From assembly GCF_003313335.1 (NCBI RefSeq), contig NZ_QMHP01000001.1, positions 434,001-498,000 on the forward strand: 64,000 nt of DNA. Reading direction: 5' to 3'. Of this stretch, positions 44,022-54,860 are shown in pieces. Each line of letters opens with the position of its first letter. The first letter of the stretch is position 1. This stretch comes from Pedobacter zeaxanthinifaciens. Lineage in GTDB: Bacteria; Bacteroidota; Bacteroidia; Sphingobacteriales; Sphingobacteriaceae. Made by a program: the position numbers and the translations under genes. The notes under the pieces were generated by a model that was not told the DNA's origin, searched no databases, and was given only the letters and a program-made list of their open reading frames with translations.

Positions 44022-45326
44022 TTATTTTAAGCTCAACCAGCCTATCGTATTGTCGTTAGTGCTTACGAGTTGAAAATCATCGAAGTTTCCTAATACAGAC
44101 ACCGTTTTTCCCGCCGGCAGGCTCTGTTTAATACCTGCATTTAAGTTTGGGCTGTCATACAAATTTTGACCTGCCACAGCTATTTTACGAGTAGATAAAG
44201 GCTTTGTATCAGTCAATAATTTGGCGTTTACATAACCAATTCTGCCATCTGGCAATTCTACTTTATACTGGTTATCTGATGCGGCTAACACCCTCAATAC
44301 TGTATGTTGTGTTAAGTTGATTGAACTTCCTGTTTGTTCAGTAGCGTTCAACTTCACATTATTTAAAGTTCTTAAGGTAGTATTCAATTTAGTGATATCG
44401 CTACTAATTTTCGGCGTAGGCGCCACTAGCGGATCAATAAACGGAAGTGGATCAATTGCTCCACCACTAGTATAAAGTCCAAAATGCAAATGTGGTGGCG
44501 TTGTTTTAGCATTTCCAGTATTGCCCATCAAACCCAAAGTATCTCCTAATGCCACATCACTTCCTTCAACTGCAATTTGTTCGTCCAAATGTGCATAGTA
44601 AAGTGTGTAGTCTTTACCTTTTGGTCTAAACCAAACCACCCTACCGCCTAAGTTATTCTCATTTACTCTAGTAACCGTTCCATCAGCCACAGCCAAAACA
44701 GGGGTTCTAAAACTCGAAAATATATCAACGCCCTCATGTTTGCGTGTACCATTATCCCGTCCAACGCCATAAAAACTTTGGATCTGCTTTCTGCTGGCAT
44801 TCTTCAACGGAAAAGCTAAGGATGGCCCAACGCTAATTTCTAAGGTGTAAGACCCAGAAACCAACAGTTCTGGCTGTAAACGCAGTAAATAGGTTCCGCT
44901 TCGCTTGGCTTCCAGTTTTAAACTTGCTCCGGTACTATCTGCAAAAGCTAGCTTTTTAAATTCACCGTTTTCCTTTTGTTCCCAAATATCCATGTAAATT
45001 ACAAAGCCATTAACGGATTGAACGCTTAGATTTGCCGAAAGCATTTGGCCGCGTTCCAATTTTAGGTTAAATGCGGCGCCTTCTATTTTCTCTGCGGAAA
45101 AGTAACCCATTTCTTTGTAAGGCAATTTGATCTGCTTACCGTCATCGAACAAAGATTTTGATTTGGCAATCCAGCGCTGACCCATCGCATTTTTATCTAA
45201 TCCTGCGTTAATCAATTTGTTTTCATATTGCTCATGCGGCGATGATGGTTTAATCAAGCTAAAAGGTCCACTTTTACAAGCACTTAAACAAACTACTAAC
45301 ACCAATAAATAAATGCTGATCCTCAT
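44022..45326 (-). CDS. M23 family metallopeptidase lipoprotein with SH3-like tail
   Basis: This 434-residue lipoprotein has lipobox LSAC (Cys17). The LytM/M23 domain lies about residues 185-300 with zinc ligands His197 and Asp201 (HEGVD) and His281 of HLHFG, plus catalytic-site His279 and His246 in YYAHLD. All active residues are kept, so it is probably an active peptidoglycan endopeptidase. Two bacterial SH3-like segments follow (about 335-375 and 380-434), suited to wall binding. It starts two bases before the stop of the lipid kinase gene upstream, so they share an operon. Confidence 0.9.
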   Translation of the reverse strand: MRISIYLLVLVVCLSACKSGPFSLIKPSSPHEQYENKLINAGLDKNAMGQRWIAKSKSLFDDGKQIKLPYKEMGYFSAEKIEGAAFNLKLERGQMLSANLSVQSVNGFVIYMDIWEQKENGEFKKLAFADSTGASLKLEAKRSGTYLLRLQPELLVSGSYTLEISVGPSLAFPLKNASRKQIQSFYGVGRDNGTRKHEGVDIFSSFRTPVLAVADGTVTRVNENNLGGRVVWFRPKGKDYTLYYAHLDEQIAVEGSDVALGDTLGLMGNTGNAKTTPPHLHFGLYTSGGAIDPLPFIDPLVAPTPKISSDITKLNTTLRTLNNVKLNATEQTGSSINLTQHTVLRVLAASDNQYKVELPDGRIGYVNAKLLTDTKPLSTRKIAVAGQNLYDSPNLNAGIKQSLPAGKTVSVLGNFDDFQLVSTNDNTIGWLSLK

Positions 45327-45328
45327 AG

Positions 45329-46234
45329 CTAGTTAGTTAATACAACATCAAATAAATTGGGCAATACTGAAATATCCCAGGTATGAAATTTAGCGTCCTT
45401 CAGCTCGTCATCCACATGCAAATCTTTACAAGTTACCGATAACTTTAACTGAGTGACAGGAACTGATTTTATCGGAAAAACAGGCTTCTTCGCAGCAATG
45501 ATTTCTTCAAAATATTTGATAAGTTGCGGGCGTTGATTCTCTTTAACCATAATAAGTTCCAACTTACCATCACCAGGATTAGCATTTTTGGCCAATTCTA
45601 ATTTAGGACCTAATCGAGAGATGTTAAGCAGTTCAAGCATGAGGAACTTGCCTGAAATTTCTTTGCCATCACTAACTAATGTAGCTTCAAATGTTTCATA
45701 ATGCTTACTTAAATGCAAGAGCGCATTATGTGCTTGACGTACTTCATCTTCCGGATCTTCAGCGGGAGTTCGAGCTTGTTCATCCATCCATTTTACTAAC
45801 GCCGGAAATAATCCAAATCCGAAAGATTCGATAAAATATTCCTCTTCTTTTTTAGTTTTCGCTAATCCAACATCTAGTTTTTGAAGTTTTTCTTTCCTCC
45901 AAGCATCAACATTTAACTTTAAATTTTCTTCTATTTTTAAAGAACTAGCGATATTATTTGCCGTACCTAATGGCAAAATCGCAATTGGGCGCTTGTACTT
46001 CATCTTCTTATCCAACAAGGCAATTATCGACTTTCTTACGGTACCATCTCCGCCAGCTACGACAATCAATCTGCTATCCACTGCAACTTTTTTGAGGATC
46101 TTTTTTTTCGACGAGCCATAATATACTTTGTAGCCTGCAGCTTTTAGCAACTCCGTAAGATGTTCTGCTTCATGTTCTTCTGCACCAGCAGTTGGATTAT
46201 GTACAAGTTCAATTTTAGTCGGTTCAATTTTCAT
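45329..46234 (-). CDS. Diacylglycerol/lipid kinase family protein (YegS-like)
   Basis: The start is the ATG at 46234 (MKIEPTKIELVHNPTAG), not the TTG pair further upstream. This 301-residue cytosolic enzyme has the DAGK catalytic domain with GGDGTVRK at 61-68 and LPLGTANNIA near residue 90, the nucleotide-binding signatures of lipid kinases. It probably phosphorylates diacylglycerol or a related lipid alcohol with ATP. It begins an operon with the M23 peptidase and perhaps the NamZ gene. It is divergent from surE, 80 bases away. Confidence 0.88.
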   Translation of the reverse strand: MKIEPTKIELVHNPTAGAEEHEAEHLTELLKAAGYKVYYGSSKKKILKKVAVDSRLIVVAGGDGTVRKSIIALLDKKMKYKRPIAILPLGTANNIASSLKIEENLKLNVDAWRKEKLQKLDVGLAKTKKEEEYFIESFGFGLFPALVKWMDEQARTPAEDPEDEVRQAHNALLHLSKHYETFEATLVSDGKEISGKFLMLELLNISRLGPKLELAKNANPGDGKLELIMVKENQRPQLIKYFEEIIAAKKPVFPIKSVPVTQLKLSVTCKDLHVDDELKDAKFHTWDISVLPNLFDVVLTN

Positions 46235-46314
46235 AGCGAAATATCTATTTTCATTTCTTGTCAACAATAACAGGCTTCTAATAGTTTTTAAGATATCACC
46301 AAAAAATATGGCGC

Positions 46315-47040
46315 ATGAATATTTTAATCACTAATGACGATGGCATTTACAGTCCAGGGATAGCCGCTTTAGCACAAACCGCATCTAAATTTGGCACCGT
46401 AAGAATTGTTGCACCGGATGTGGAGCAATCATCCATGGGACATGCAATTACGCATTCTAGGCCACTTACTTATAAAAAATCACCCATTACTTTTGAGGGA
46501 ATGGAAGCGTTTAGAGTGAACGGTACCCCTGCCGACTGTGTAGCTTTGGGCTTGCACCTTTACCCTGACACCCAAGTGGTGCTGTCGGGCATTAACATGG
46601 GACCAAATTTAGGCAATTCCATGTGGCACTCTGGTACTTTGGCAGCGGCAAAACAAGCGGTGCTATTGGGAGTTAAAGGAATAGCGTTAAGCACTCCAGT
46701 AGGAAAAACAGAACCAAATTTTGATCTCTTAGCACCCTTTGTTGAGCAAAGCCTACAGTTGCTATTCAAAACTGACGAACCTGCATTATACAACGTCAAC
46801 TTTCCTCAACAGCCTATCTCCATCAAATGGACAAGGCAATCGGTTAGTTTATATGATGGAACAGTGATCCCAAGCGAAGACCCGATGGGTAGAAGAAATT
46901 TCTGGATTTCGGTGAAGTCATTAGATCCAGCAGAAGAAAACAGCGATAGATGGGCAATAGAAAATAATTTTGTTTCTATCACCCCACTAAGACTTGATCT
47001 TACTGACGAGAAAAGATTGAAAAATGAAGTTGAAGGGTAA
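46315..47040 (+). CDS. surE: 5'/3'-nucleotidase SurE
   Basis: This 241-residue protein opens MNILITNDDGIYSPG with metal ligands Asp8 and Asp9, followed by VAPDVEQSSMGHAIT (conserved Ser) and SGINMGPNLGN (conserved Asn). These are the SurE metal site. SurE dephosphorylates nucleoside 5'- and 3'-monophosphates and is linked to stationary-phase survival. It is read divergently from the lipid kinase gene. Confidence 0.95.
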   Translation: MNILITNDDGIYSPGIAALAQTASKFGTVRIVAPDVEQSSMGHAITHSRPLTYKKSPITFEGMEAFRVNGTPADCVALGLHLYPDTQVVLSGINMGPNLGNSMWHSGTLAAAKQAVLLGVKGIALSTPVGKTEPNFDLLAPFVEQSLQLLFKTDEPALYNVNFPQQPISIKWTRQSVSLYDGTVIPSEDPMGRRNFWISVKSLDPAEENSDRWAIENNFVSITPLRLDLTDEKRLKNEVEG

Positions 47041-47164
47041 TGAAATGTGATTAACTGATCTAATTGCTAATTGTTAATTGTTAATTCCTCAATTTTATTA
47101 TTTGACACCTAGAAAACACTGGATTGACACACAATCAGCAATTTTGACTTTACTTAATTAAAAA

Positions 47165-47869
47165 ATGATGAATATAGAAAATAAAGTTGCCTACATTACC
47201 GGAGGCACAAAAGGTATCGGTTTTGGAATTGCAAAATCACTTTTAGCAGCGGGTTTAAAAGTTGCTATTTCGGGAAGGAATTTAGCCGATGTAGAAAAGG
47301 CAAAAGCCGAATTAGGCAGTGAAAACGTGTTAGCACTAGCTTCTGATGTACGCCACTTTACTGATGAAGAAAACGCTGTTAAAGAAATCGTTGCAAAATT
47401 TGGTAAATTAGATATTGTAATTGCCAACGCAGGCTTAGGAAAATTTGCGCCTATAGATCAGTTGAGCTTAGAAGATTGGAACGCGATGATTGACACCAAC
47501 TTAACTGGAGTTTTTCATACGCTAAAAGCGAGTGTCGAGCAATTAAAAGCAAATAAAGGTTATTACTTTTCTATTGCGAGCTTAGCTGGAACTAACTTTT
47601 TTGCCAATGGTGCCGGTTATAATGCCTCAAAGTTTGGCGTTGTAGGATTTACCCAAGCAGCGATGTTAGATTTAAGAGCGTATGACGTGAAAACCACTAC
47701 CATTATGCCGGGTTCGGTTACTTCGCACTTTAATGAACATCAACCTAATGATGCCGATGGTTGGAAAATACAGCCTGAAGATTTAGGGCAGATGATTGTT
47801 GACTTGCTTAAGTTAAACTCAAACGTATTACCTTCTAAAATTGAAGTTAGACCAACTAGAACTAAATAA
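47165..47869 (+). CDS. Short-chain dehydrogenase/reductase
   Basis: This 234-residue classical SDR has the cofactor motif TGGTKGIG (residues 12-19), NAG in IANAGLG, the catalytic Ser in SIASLAG and Tyr152-X3-Lys156 in YNASKFG. The RNLADVEKA stretch after strand 2 with Arg suggests NADP(H), but this is not certain. The substrate is unknown; size and motifs resemble generic ketoreductases. It starts with two ATG codons (47165 and 47168). The stop codon lies within the large palindrome that follows. Confidence 0.9.
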   Translation: MMNIENKVAYITGGTKGIGFGIAKSLLAAGLKVAISGRNLADVEKAKAELGSENVLALASDVRHFTDEENAVKEIVAKFGKLDIVIANAGLGKFAPIDQLSLEDWNAMIDTNLTGVFHTLKASVEQLKANKGYYFSIASLAGTNFFANGAGYNASKFGVVGFTQAAMLDLRAYDVKTTTIMPGSVTSHFNEHQPNDADGWKIQPEDLGQMIVDLLKLNSNVLPSKIEVRPTRTK

Positions 47870-47908
47870 TTCATGGCGGTTGGCTTAAGCCAACCGCCAT
47901 GAATTATT
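47865..47908 (+). terminator. Perfect 22+22 palindrome overlapping the SDR stop codon
   Basis: The two 22-base arms (47865-47886 and 47887-47908) are exact reverse complements with no spacer, giving a very stable hairpin that includes the TAA. The 3' arm ends ATTATT with little T tract after it. Terminator or cruciform-forming repeat are both possible. Confidence 0.7.
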
Positions 47909-47944
47909 TATAAACAGACCTTGCATTTATATTATCATTTGTAG

Positions 47945-49684
<1,740 letters not shown>

Positions 49685-49702
49685 AACGCAGTATAACAAC
49701 TA

Positions 49703-51499
49703 ATGGATAGAAATACTTTCACGGGTCTGTTCCTGATCATGATCATATTGGCAGGCGGCGTGTTCTTTATGAGGCCTTCCGAAGCTGAGGTAAAAAGAGA
49801 ACAACAAGTTCAAGACTCGATTAAAAATGCAGGTAAAAAGAAACCTGCTGCTACTCAACAAAATGTAGTAGCTAATGTACCTAAAGCGGTGGATTCAGCT
49901 GCTTTAAAAGGCCCATTTGGTGCTAACATGACTGGCACAGAACAAACTACCGTAATTGAAAATGAAAATTTAAGAATTACATTAAGCAACCTTGGTGGTA
50001 AAATTCAATCGGTAGAAATTAAAAACCAAAAAACTTACGGCAAAAAGCCATTGATTTTATTCGACGGCAGTGAAAACAAGTTCGGGTTTAACTTTAATAT
50101 TAACGGAAAGCCGTTCAATACCAACAATTTATATTTCACTGCTACAAAAACCGCTAATGGTGCTACCATGCGTGCCAACTACAGTGAAAATCAGTACATT
50201 GATTTTACCTACAACATTCCAGCAAATGGGTACAATGTAGATTTCAATGTAAATGTGAACGGTTTAAATCAGGTAGTTCAGGGTAACACCATTTCCTTAA
50301 ATTGGGAAGCCACGCTACTGCAGCAAGAAAAAGACGCTAAAAAAGAACAGGAACATTCTGGACCTTATTTCAAGTATGAAAAAGAAAATCCTGATCACTT
50401 GAACTTACATAAAGACGAGAAAAAAGAACTGACTGAAGGAAAAATCGAATGGTTTTCTTTCAAGCAACACTTCTTTTCTGCAGTTTTAATCCCTACAACA
50501 CCGTTCGAAAAAGGTGATTTAGAAATCAAAACATTAGCTGAACCTGGAAAAATCAAATGGTACAATGCCAATATGCAATTGGCATTTAATCAACAGCCTA
50601 CACAAAACTATGGCTTCAAATTTTATTTTGGCACCAACAAGTTTAGCGTTTTAAAAGAGCAAGGTCACGAAATTGAAAAACAGGTAGATTTAGGTTACTG
50701 GCCGCTAAAATACATCAATAGGTTTGTGGTACTTCCGGTATTTAACCTGTTAGAAGGCTTTAACTGGGGCTACGGATTAATCATTTTGGTATTGACTATC
50801 CTACTTAAACTTGCTATGTCGCCGTTAACTTACAAATCGTATGTTTCTATGGCTAAAATGAGGGTGTTAAAACCTGAAATGGATGAAATCAAAGCTAAAG
50901 TTGGTGAAGATAACCCTACCCTTTTACAACAAGAATATTTGAAGTTATATAAACAAGTTGGCGTAAATCCGCTTGGTGGTTGTTTGCCAATGTTACTTCA
51001 ATTACCATTTGTAATGGCTTTCTTCTTCTTCTTCCCTAACCTTTTTGAATTAAGAGGAGAAAGTTTTCTTTGGATGAAAGATTTATCTACTTATGATGAT
51101 TTCATTAAGTTTGGTTTTACTGTTCCTTTTATTGGTGATCACTTGAGTTTAATGTGTATTTTGATGACTGTTTCGACGTTAATTTACACTTACTTTAATA
51201 ACCAAATTTCAGGTGCTACAGGTCAAATGAAATACATTGGCTACATTATGCCAATCATTTTCTTAGGGGTGTTAAACAGCTATCCATCAGGCTTAAACTA
51301 CTATTATTTCCTAGCTAACATGTTAACTTTCTTGCAACAGTTCATCATCAGAAAAATGGTTGATGATACCAAGATACACGCCATTTTACAGGAAAATAAA
51401 GCAAAACCTAAGGTTGAGAAAAAGAAATCAGGATTTCAAGCTCGTTTAGAAGATTACATGCGCCAACAACAACAGCAAGCTAATCAGAAGAAAAAATAG
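49703..51499 (+). CDS. yidC: Membrane protein insertase YidC
   Basis: This 598-residue protein has a first membrane helix (TFTGLFLIMIILAGGVFF), the long periplasmic domain (about 80-340; IENENLRITLSNLGGKIQSV), then the core helices starting LLEGFNWGYGLIILVLTILL. The cytoplasmic hairpin contains KMRVLKPEMDEIKAK, and NPLGGCLPMLLQLP and SGLNYYYFLANML are conserved core segments. The C-tail is basic and Gln-rich. YidC inserts proteins into the inner membrane alone or with SecYEG. It follows pyrG by 18 bases and has a strong terminator. Confidence 0.97.
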   Translation: MDRNTFTGLFLIMIILAGGVFFMRPSEAEVKREQQVQDSIKNAGKKKPAATQQNVVANVPKAVDSAALKGPFGANMTGTEQTTVIENENLRITLSNLGGKIQSVEIKNQKTYGKKPLILFDGSENKFGFNFNINGKPFNTNNLYFTATKTANGATMRANYSENQYIDFTYNIPANGYNVDFNVNVNGLNQVVQGNTISLNWEATLLQQEKDAKKEQEHSGPYFKYEKENPDHLNLHKDEKKELTEGKIEWFSFKQHFFSAVLIPTTPFEKGDLEIKTLAEPGKIKWYNANMQLAFNQQPTQNYGFKFYFGTNKFSVLKEQGHEIEKQVDLGYWPLKYINRFVVLPVFNLLEGFNWGYGLIILVLTILLKLAMSPLTYKSYVSMAKMRVLKPEMDEIKAKVGEDNPTLLQQEYLKLYKQVGVNPLGGCLPMLLQLPFVMAFFFFFPNLFELRGESFLWMKDLSTYDDFIKFGFTVPFIGDHLSLMCILMTVSTLIYTYFNNQISGATGQMKYIGYIMPIIFLGVLNSYPSGLNYYYFLANMLTFLQQFIIRKMVDDTKIHAILQENKAKPKVEKKKSGFQARLEDYMRQQQQQANQKKK

Positions 51500-51525
51500 C
51501 AACAACAAAACAAAACAATAATTAG

Positions 51526-51552
51526 AAGCACCAGAAATGGTGCTTTTTTTTT
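51526..51552 (+). terminator. Intrinsic terminator of pyrG-yidC
   Basis: AAGCACCA (51526-51533) and TGGTGCTT (51538-51545) pair around a GAAA tetraloop, followed by T residues up to 51552. Confidence 0.9.
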
Positions 51553-51841
51553 GTTATAGATGCGCTAATTTTTTAAAAGAATTCCGCATTGCGTTGTAGG
51601 CAGCATCTTGTACGATACTTTATTACTATCGATAATTATCCAATTCTTCTCATAAAAGATGATTGATCGGAAATTGAAATTAAATGCTTGCAAGTTCTAT
51701 ATTCCACTATACCTATCCATTCACGTGTAGCATTCACAAAAGCAGATTGTAAAATTTCCCTTAATATTTGCTTTAAGCTAGTTTTATCAGCATTTTTAGG
51801 AACAATTTAAACCAAAAACTTAAATATTTATAAAAGATAAC
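51553..51841. other. Gene-free stretch before the S9 peptidase gene
   Basis: No promoter consensus, repeat or RNA was recognised. On the minus strand a 57-codon frame (51806-51636) lacks an ATG; it may be a gene remnant or chance. Confidence 0.5.
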
Positions 51842-54730
51842 ATGCAAAAGAAACTGATCTTGTTTTTTGTGCTACTTAACAGTGCCGTTTTTGCTCAAAA
51901 AAAACCGCTGGACCACAGTGTTTACGATGCTTGGGAATCTGTAGGTAGCAAACAACTCTCTAACAATGGCCTTTGGGCTAACTTCATTATCAATGTGCAA
52001 GAAGGCGACGGTAATCTTTATTTTCAAGAAACGGCACCTACAAATCGTAAATTAAAAATAGCCAGAGGATCCAACGCTACTTTTAGCCCCGATTCAAAGT
52101 TTGCTGCATTAGCAATAAAGCCATTGTTTAAGGATGTTAGAATGGCAAAGATCAAGAAGAAAAAGCCGGATGAAATGACAAAAGACACTTTGGCTATAGT
52201 GAATTTAACCTCACTTGCTATAACTAAAGTGCCCCGAATCAAATCATTTGCATTTCCCAACAAAGGTATTTCAATTATAGCCTATCAATTTGAAAAACCG
52301 CTAGATACTTCTAAAAAAGCTAGGTCTACATCTGCTATGCCTGAAAAAAATGATAACGACTTTTTTGCTGATGAACCCGCAACTGGGAATGCTGCAAGCA
52401 AAGAAGGCACTGATTTAGTGGTTAAAAACTTGATTACTGGTATTGAAAAAACTTATAAGTATGTTAGTGAATATGCTTTTAGCGAGGATGGAAAACTGTT
52501 AGCCTTTGCTTGTACAGGATCAAAAAAAGATGCTACTGCTAAACCTGGTGTCTTTTTACTAAACACTGAAAAGTGGACTTTAAAGACTTTGGTGAAAGAA
52601 AAAGGAAATTTCAAAGGTTTTGTTTTTGATGAAGAAGGTGACCATTTGGCCTTCTTGGGTGAAACAGACCCTGAAAAAAAAGAAATCAAAGACTATAACA
52701 TTTATTATAACTCCCTCACTTTAGATACCGCTCAAGTTTTGGTAGACAATGAAATTGCCGGTATGCCTAACAAATTTGTAGTAAGTGCAGATGGCAGATT
52801 GAATTTTAGCAAAGATGGCACGAAATTGTTCTTCGGCATTGCACCAGTAAAGCTGCCTAAAGATACTACGTTAGTTGATTTTGAAAATGCTAAGCTTGAT
52901 ATTTGGGGCTACAAAGACGACTATCTGCAAACAGTGCAGCTGAAAAATGCAGATCGTGAGTTACGCAGAAGCTACTTGACTGCCATTGATGTTTTTAGCT
53001 CTGATCCGAAAATTGTACCATTAACTGATGCAAAGTTACCTGATGCAACGATGTTAAATGAAGGTGATGCGCCATTTGTTTTAGCGTCTACAGATTTTGG
53101 TAACCGTATTGCTAGTCAGTGGACAGGTGCTACCAAAAGAGATTATTATTTGGTAGATGTGAAAAACGGCAGCCGCAAAAAAATCATCGAAGGTTTAAAT
53201 GGTAATGTGATGGCTTCCCCTAGCGGTCAATATATCCTGTATTTCAACAGAGAAAACAGCAATTGGTACACTTATCAGGTTGCTACAGGAAAAGTTACTT
53301 GGCTAAACAATGGCATGTCGGTTAAATTTGCAGATGAAGAAAATGATGTTCCTGACTATGCTGGTAGCTACGGAATGGCGGGATGGACAGAGGACGACAA
53401 ATCGGTGTTGATTTATGACCGTTACGATGTATGGGCATTTTCTCCCGATGGCAAATCGGCACCAAAAAACGTGACTATAGGTTTTGGCCGTTCGAACAAC
53501 TTTACTTTACGCGTTGAGCGGGTGAGTATTGGCGAAGAGCGCCTTGGAGCTAGAGTTGGCCGCGTAAATAACGAAAATAAGTACTTTAAGAAAAACGAGG
53601 TTTTGTTATTAGATGCCTTTAATAATACTACAAAAGAAAACGGCTTTTTCCGCAAAGCGATTAACGATAACAAATTGCCTGAGCAGATTGTAATGGAAAA
53701 AGCGAAGTTTTCATCTGTTGTAAAAGCTGATGGCGCAGAGATGTACATTTATGATAAAGGAAGTTACATCAACTCTCCTGATGTTTACTTAACTAAGGAT
53801 TTTAAAACTAGCACTAAAATTAGCAACACCAACCCACAACAAGCTAATTACAACTGGGGTACTAGCGAATTGGTAAAATGGACTACGCCTAAAGGATACA
53901 AATCAGAAGGAATTTTATACAAGCCGGAGAATTTTGATCCTAATAAAAAATACCCGATGATTGTTTATTTCTACGAAAAATTATCTGAAGGTTTATACAG
54001 CTATCAGGCACCGGCTCCTACGCCGTCACGCTTAAATATTCCTTATTTTGTAAGCAATGGCTATTTGGTTTTCACACCAGACATCAGCTACGAAACTGGA
54101 CATCCGGGAAAATCTGCTGAAGAATTTATCAATTCAGGTGTAGAATATTTAAAGAAAAATGCTTGGGTTGATGGCACTAAAATTGGTATTCAAGGTCAAA
54201 GTTGGGGTGGCTACCAAGTGGCTCACCTAATTACTGCAACTAACATGTATGCAGCTGCCTGGGCTGGCGCACCTGTGGTAAACATGACTTCCGCTTACGG
54301 TGGTATCCGTTGGGAAAGTGGTATGAACCGCCAATTCCAGTACGAAAAAACACAAAGCAGAATTGGAGCTACTTTATGGGAGAAACCTGAATTATATATC
54401 GAAAATTCGCCGTTATTCAATTTACCGAAGGTTAACACGCCTGTGGTAATCATGTCAAACGATGCTGATGGTGCAGTGCCATGGTATCAAGGTATTGAAA
54501 TGTTTACCGGCTTAAGGCGTTTAGGCAAGCCAGTGTGGTTACTGAATTATAATAACGAAGCACACAACTTGGTACAACGTCAAAACAGAAAAGATATTCA
54601 AATTCGTGAGCAGCAGTTTTTTGACTACTATTTGAAAGGTGCAAAAGCTCCAGTTTGGATGGTTGGCGGCATTCCGGCAACTGAAAAAGGGAAAACCTGG
54701 GGATTTGAACTAACGGATGAGAAACCTTAG
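51842..54730 (+). CDS. S9 family prolyl oligopeptidase, secreted
   Basis: This 962-residue enzyme has a signal peptide (MQKKLILFFVLLNSAVFA), a long N-terminal beta-propeller-like region (about 30-680) and a C-terminal alpha/beta-hydrolase peptidase domain. The nucleophile is Ser787 in GQSWGGYQ, the acid is in SNDADGAVP (Asp874 or Asp876), and His908 lies in NEAHNL. It should cleave oligopeptides in the periplasm, dipeptidyl-peptidase or acylaminoacyl-peptidase style. Propeller residues FSPDSKF and FSEDGKLLAFA mark repeating blades. It is monocistronic, followed by a REP-like hairpin. Confidence 0.92.
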   Translation: MQKKLILFFVLLNSAVFAQKKPLDHSVYDAWESVGSKQLSNNGLWANFIINVQEGDGNLYFQETAPTNRKLKIARGSNATFSPDSKFAALAIKPLFKDVRMAKIKKKKPDEMTKDTLAIVNLTSLAITKVPRIKSFAFPNKGISIIAYQFEKPLDTSKKARSTSAMPEKNDNDFFADEPATGNAASKEGTDLVVKNLITGIEKTYKYVSEYAFSEDGKLLAFACTGSKKDATAKPGVFLLNTEKWTLKTLVKEKGNFKGFVFDEEGDHLAFLGETDPEKKEIKDYNIYYNSLTLDTAQVLVDNEIAGMPNKFVVSADGRLNFSKDGTKLFFGIAPVKLPKDTTLVDFENAKLDIWGYKDDYLQTVQLKNADRELRRSYLTAIDVFSSDPKIVPLTDAKLPDATMLNEGDAPFVLASTDFGNRIASQWTGATKRDYYLVDVKNGSRKKIIEGLNGNVMASPSGQYILYFNRENSNWYTYQVATGKVTWLNNGMSVKFADEENDVPDYAGSYGMAGWTEDDKSVLIYDRYDVWAFSPDGKSAPKNVTIGFGRSNNFTLRVERVSIGEERLGARVGRVNNENKYFKKNEVLLLDAFNNTTKENGFFRKAINDNKLPEQIVMEKAKFSSVVKADGAEMYIYDKGSYINSPDVYLTKDFKTSTKISNTNPQQANYNWGTSELVKWTTPKGYKSEGILYKPENFDPNKKYPMIVYFYEKLSEGLYSYQAPAPTPSRLNIPYFVSNGYLVFTPDISYETGHPGKSAEEFINSGVEYLKKNAWVDGTKIGIQGQSWGGYQVAHLITATNMYAAAWAGAPVVNMTSAYGGIRWESGMNRQFQYEKTQSRIGATLWEKPELYIENSPLFNLPKVNTPVVIMSNDADGAVPWYQGIEMFTGLRRLGKPVWLLNYNNEAHNLVQRQNRKDIQIREQQFFDYYLKGAKAPVWMVGGIPATEKGKTWGFELTDEKP

Positions 54731-54770
54731 TCATTTCAGTTAGCAGATTTTAGCTGACAGTTATCATATT

Positions 54771-54841
54771 AAATCGTCATTGCAAAACGGGAAGCAATCT
54801 CTCCAAAAAGAAAGATAATTCTCTACCCGCAATGACGATTT
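54771..54841 (+). terminator. Long-loop hairpin of REP type after the S9 gene
   Basis: AAATCGTCATTGC (54771-54783) pairs perfectly with GCAATGACGATTT (54829-54841); TTATTT follows. GGGAAGCAATCTC within the loop matches a widespread REP-like intergenic sequence. It may act as a terminator. Confidence 0.6.
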
Positions 54842-54860
54842 TTATTTAATTTCGATCTCA

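Noticed and set aside
51636..51806. Minus-strand open frame of 57 codons between yidC and the S9 peptidase gene
   Set aside because: No ATG start, no recognised family; it could be a gene remnant but cannot be supported.
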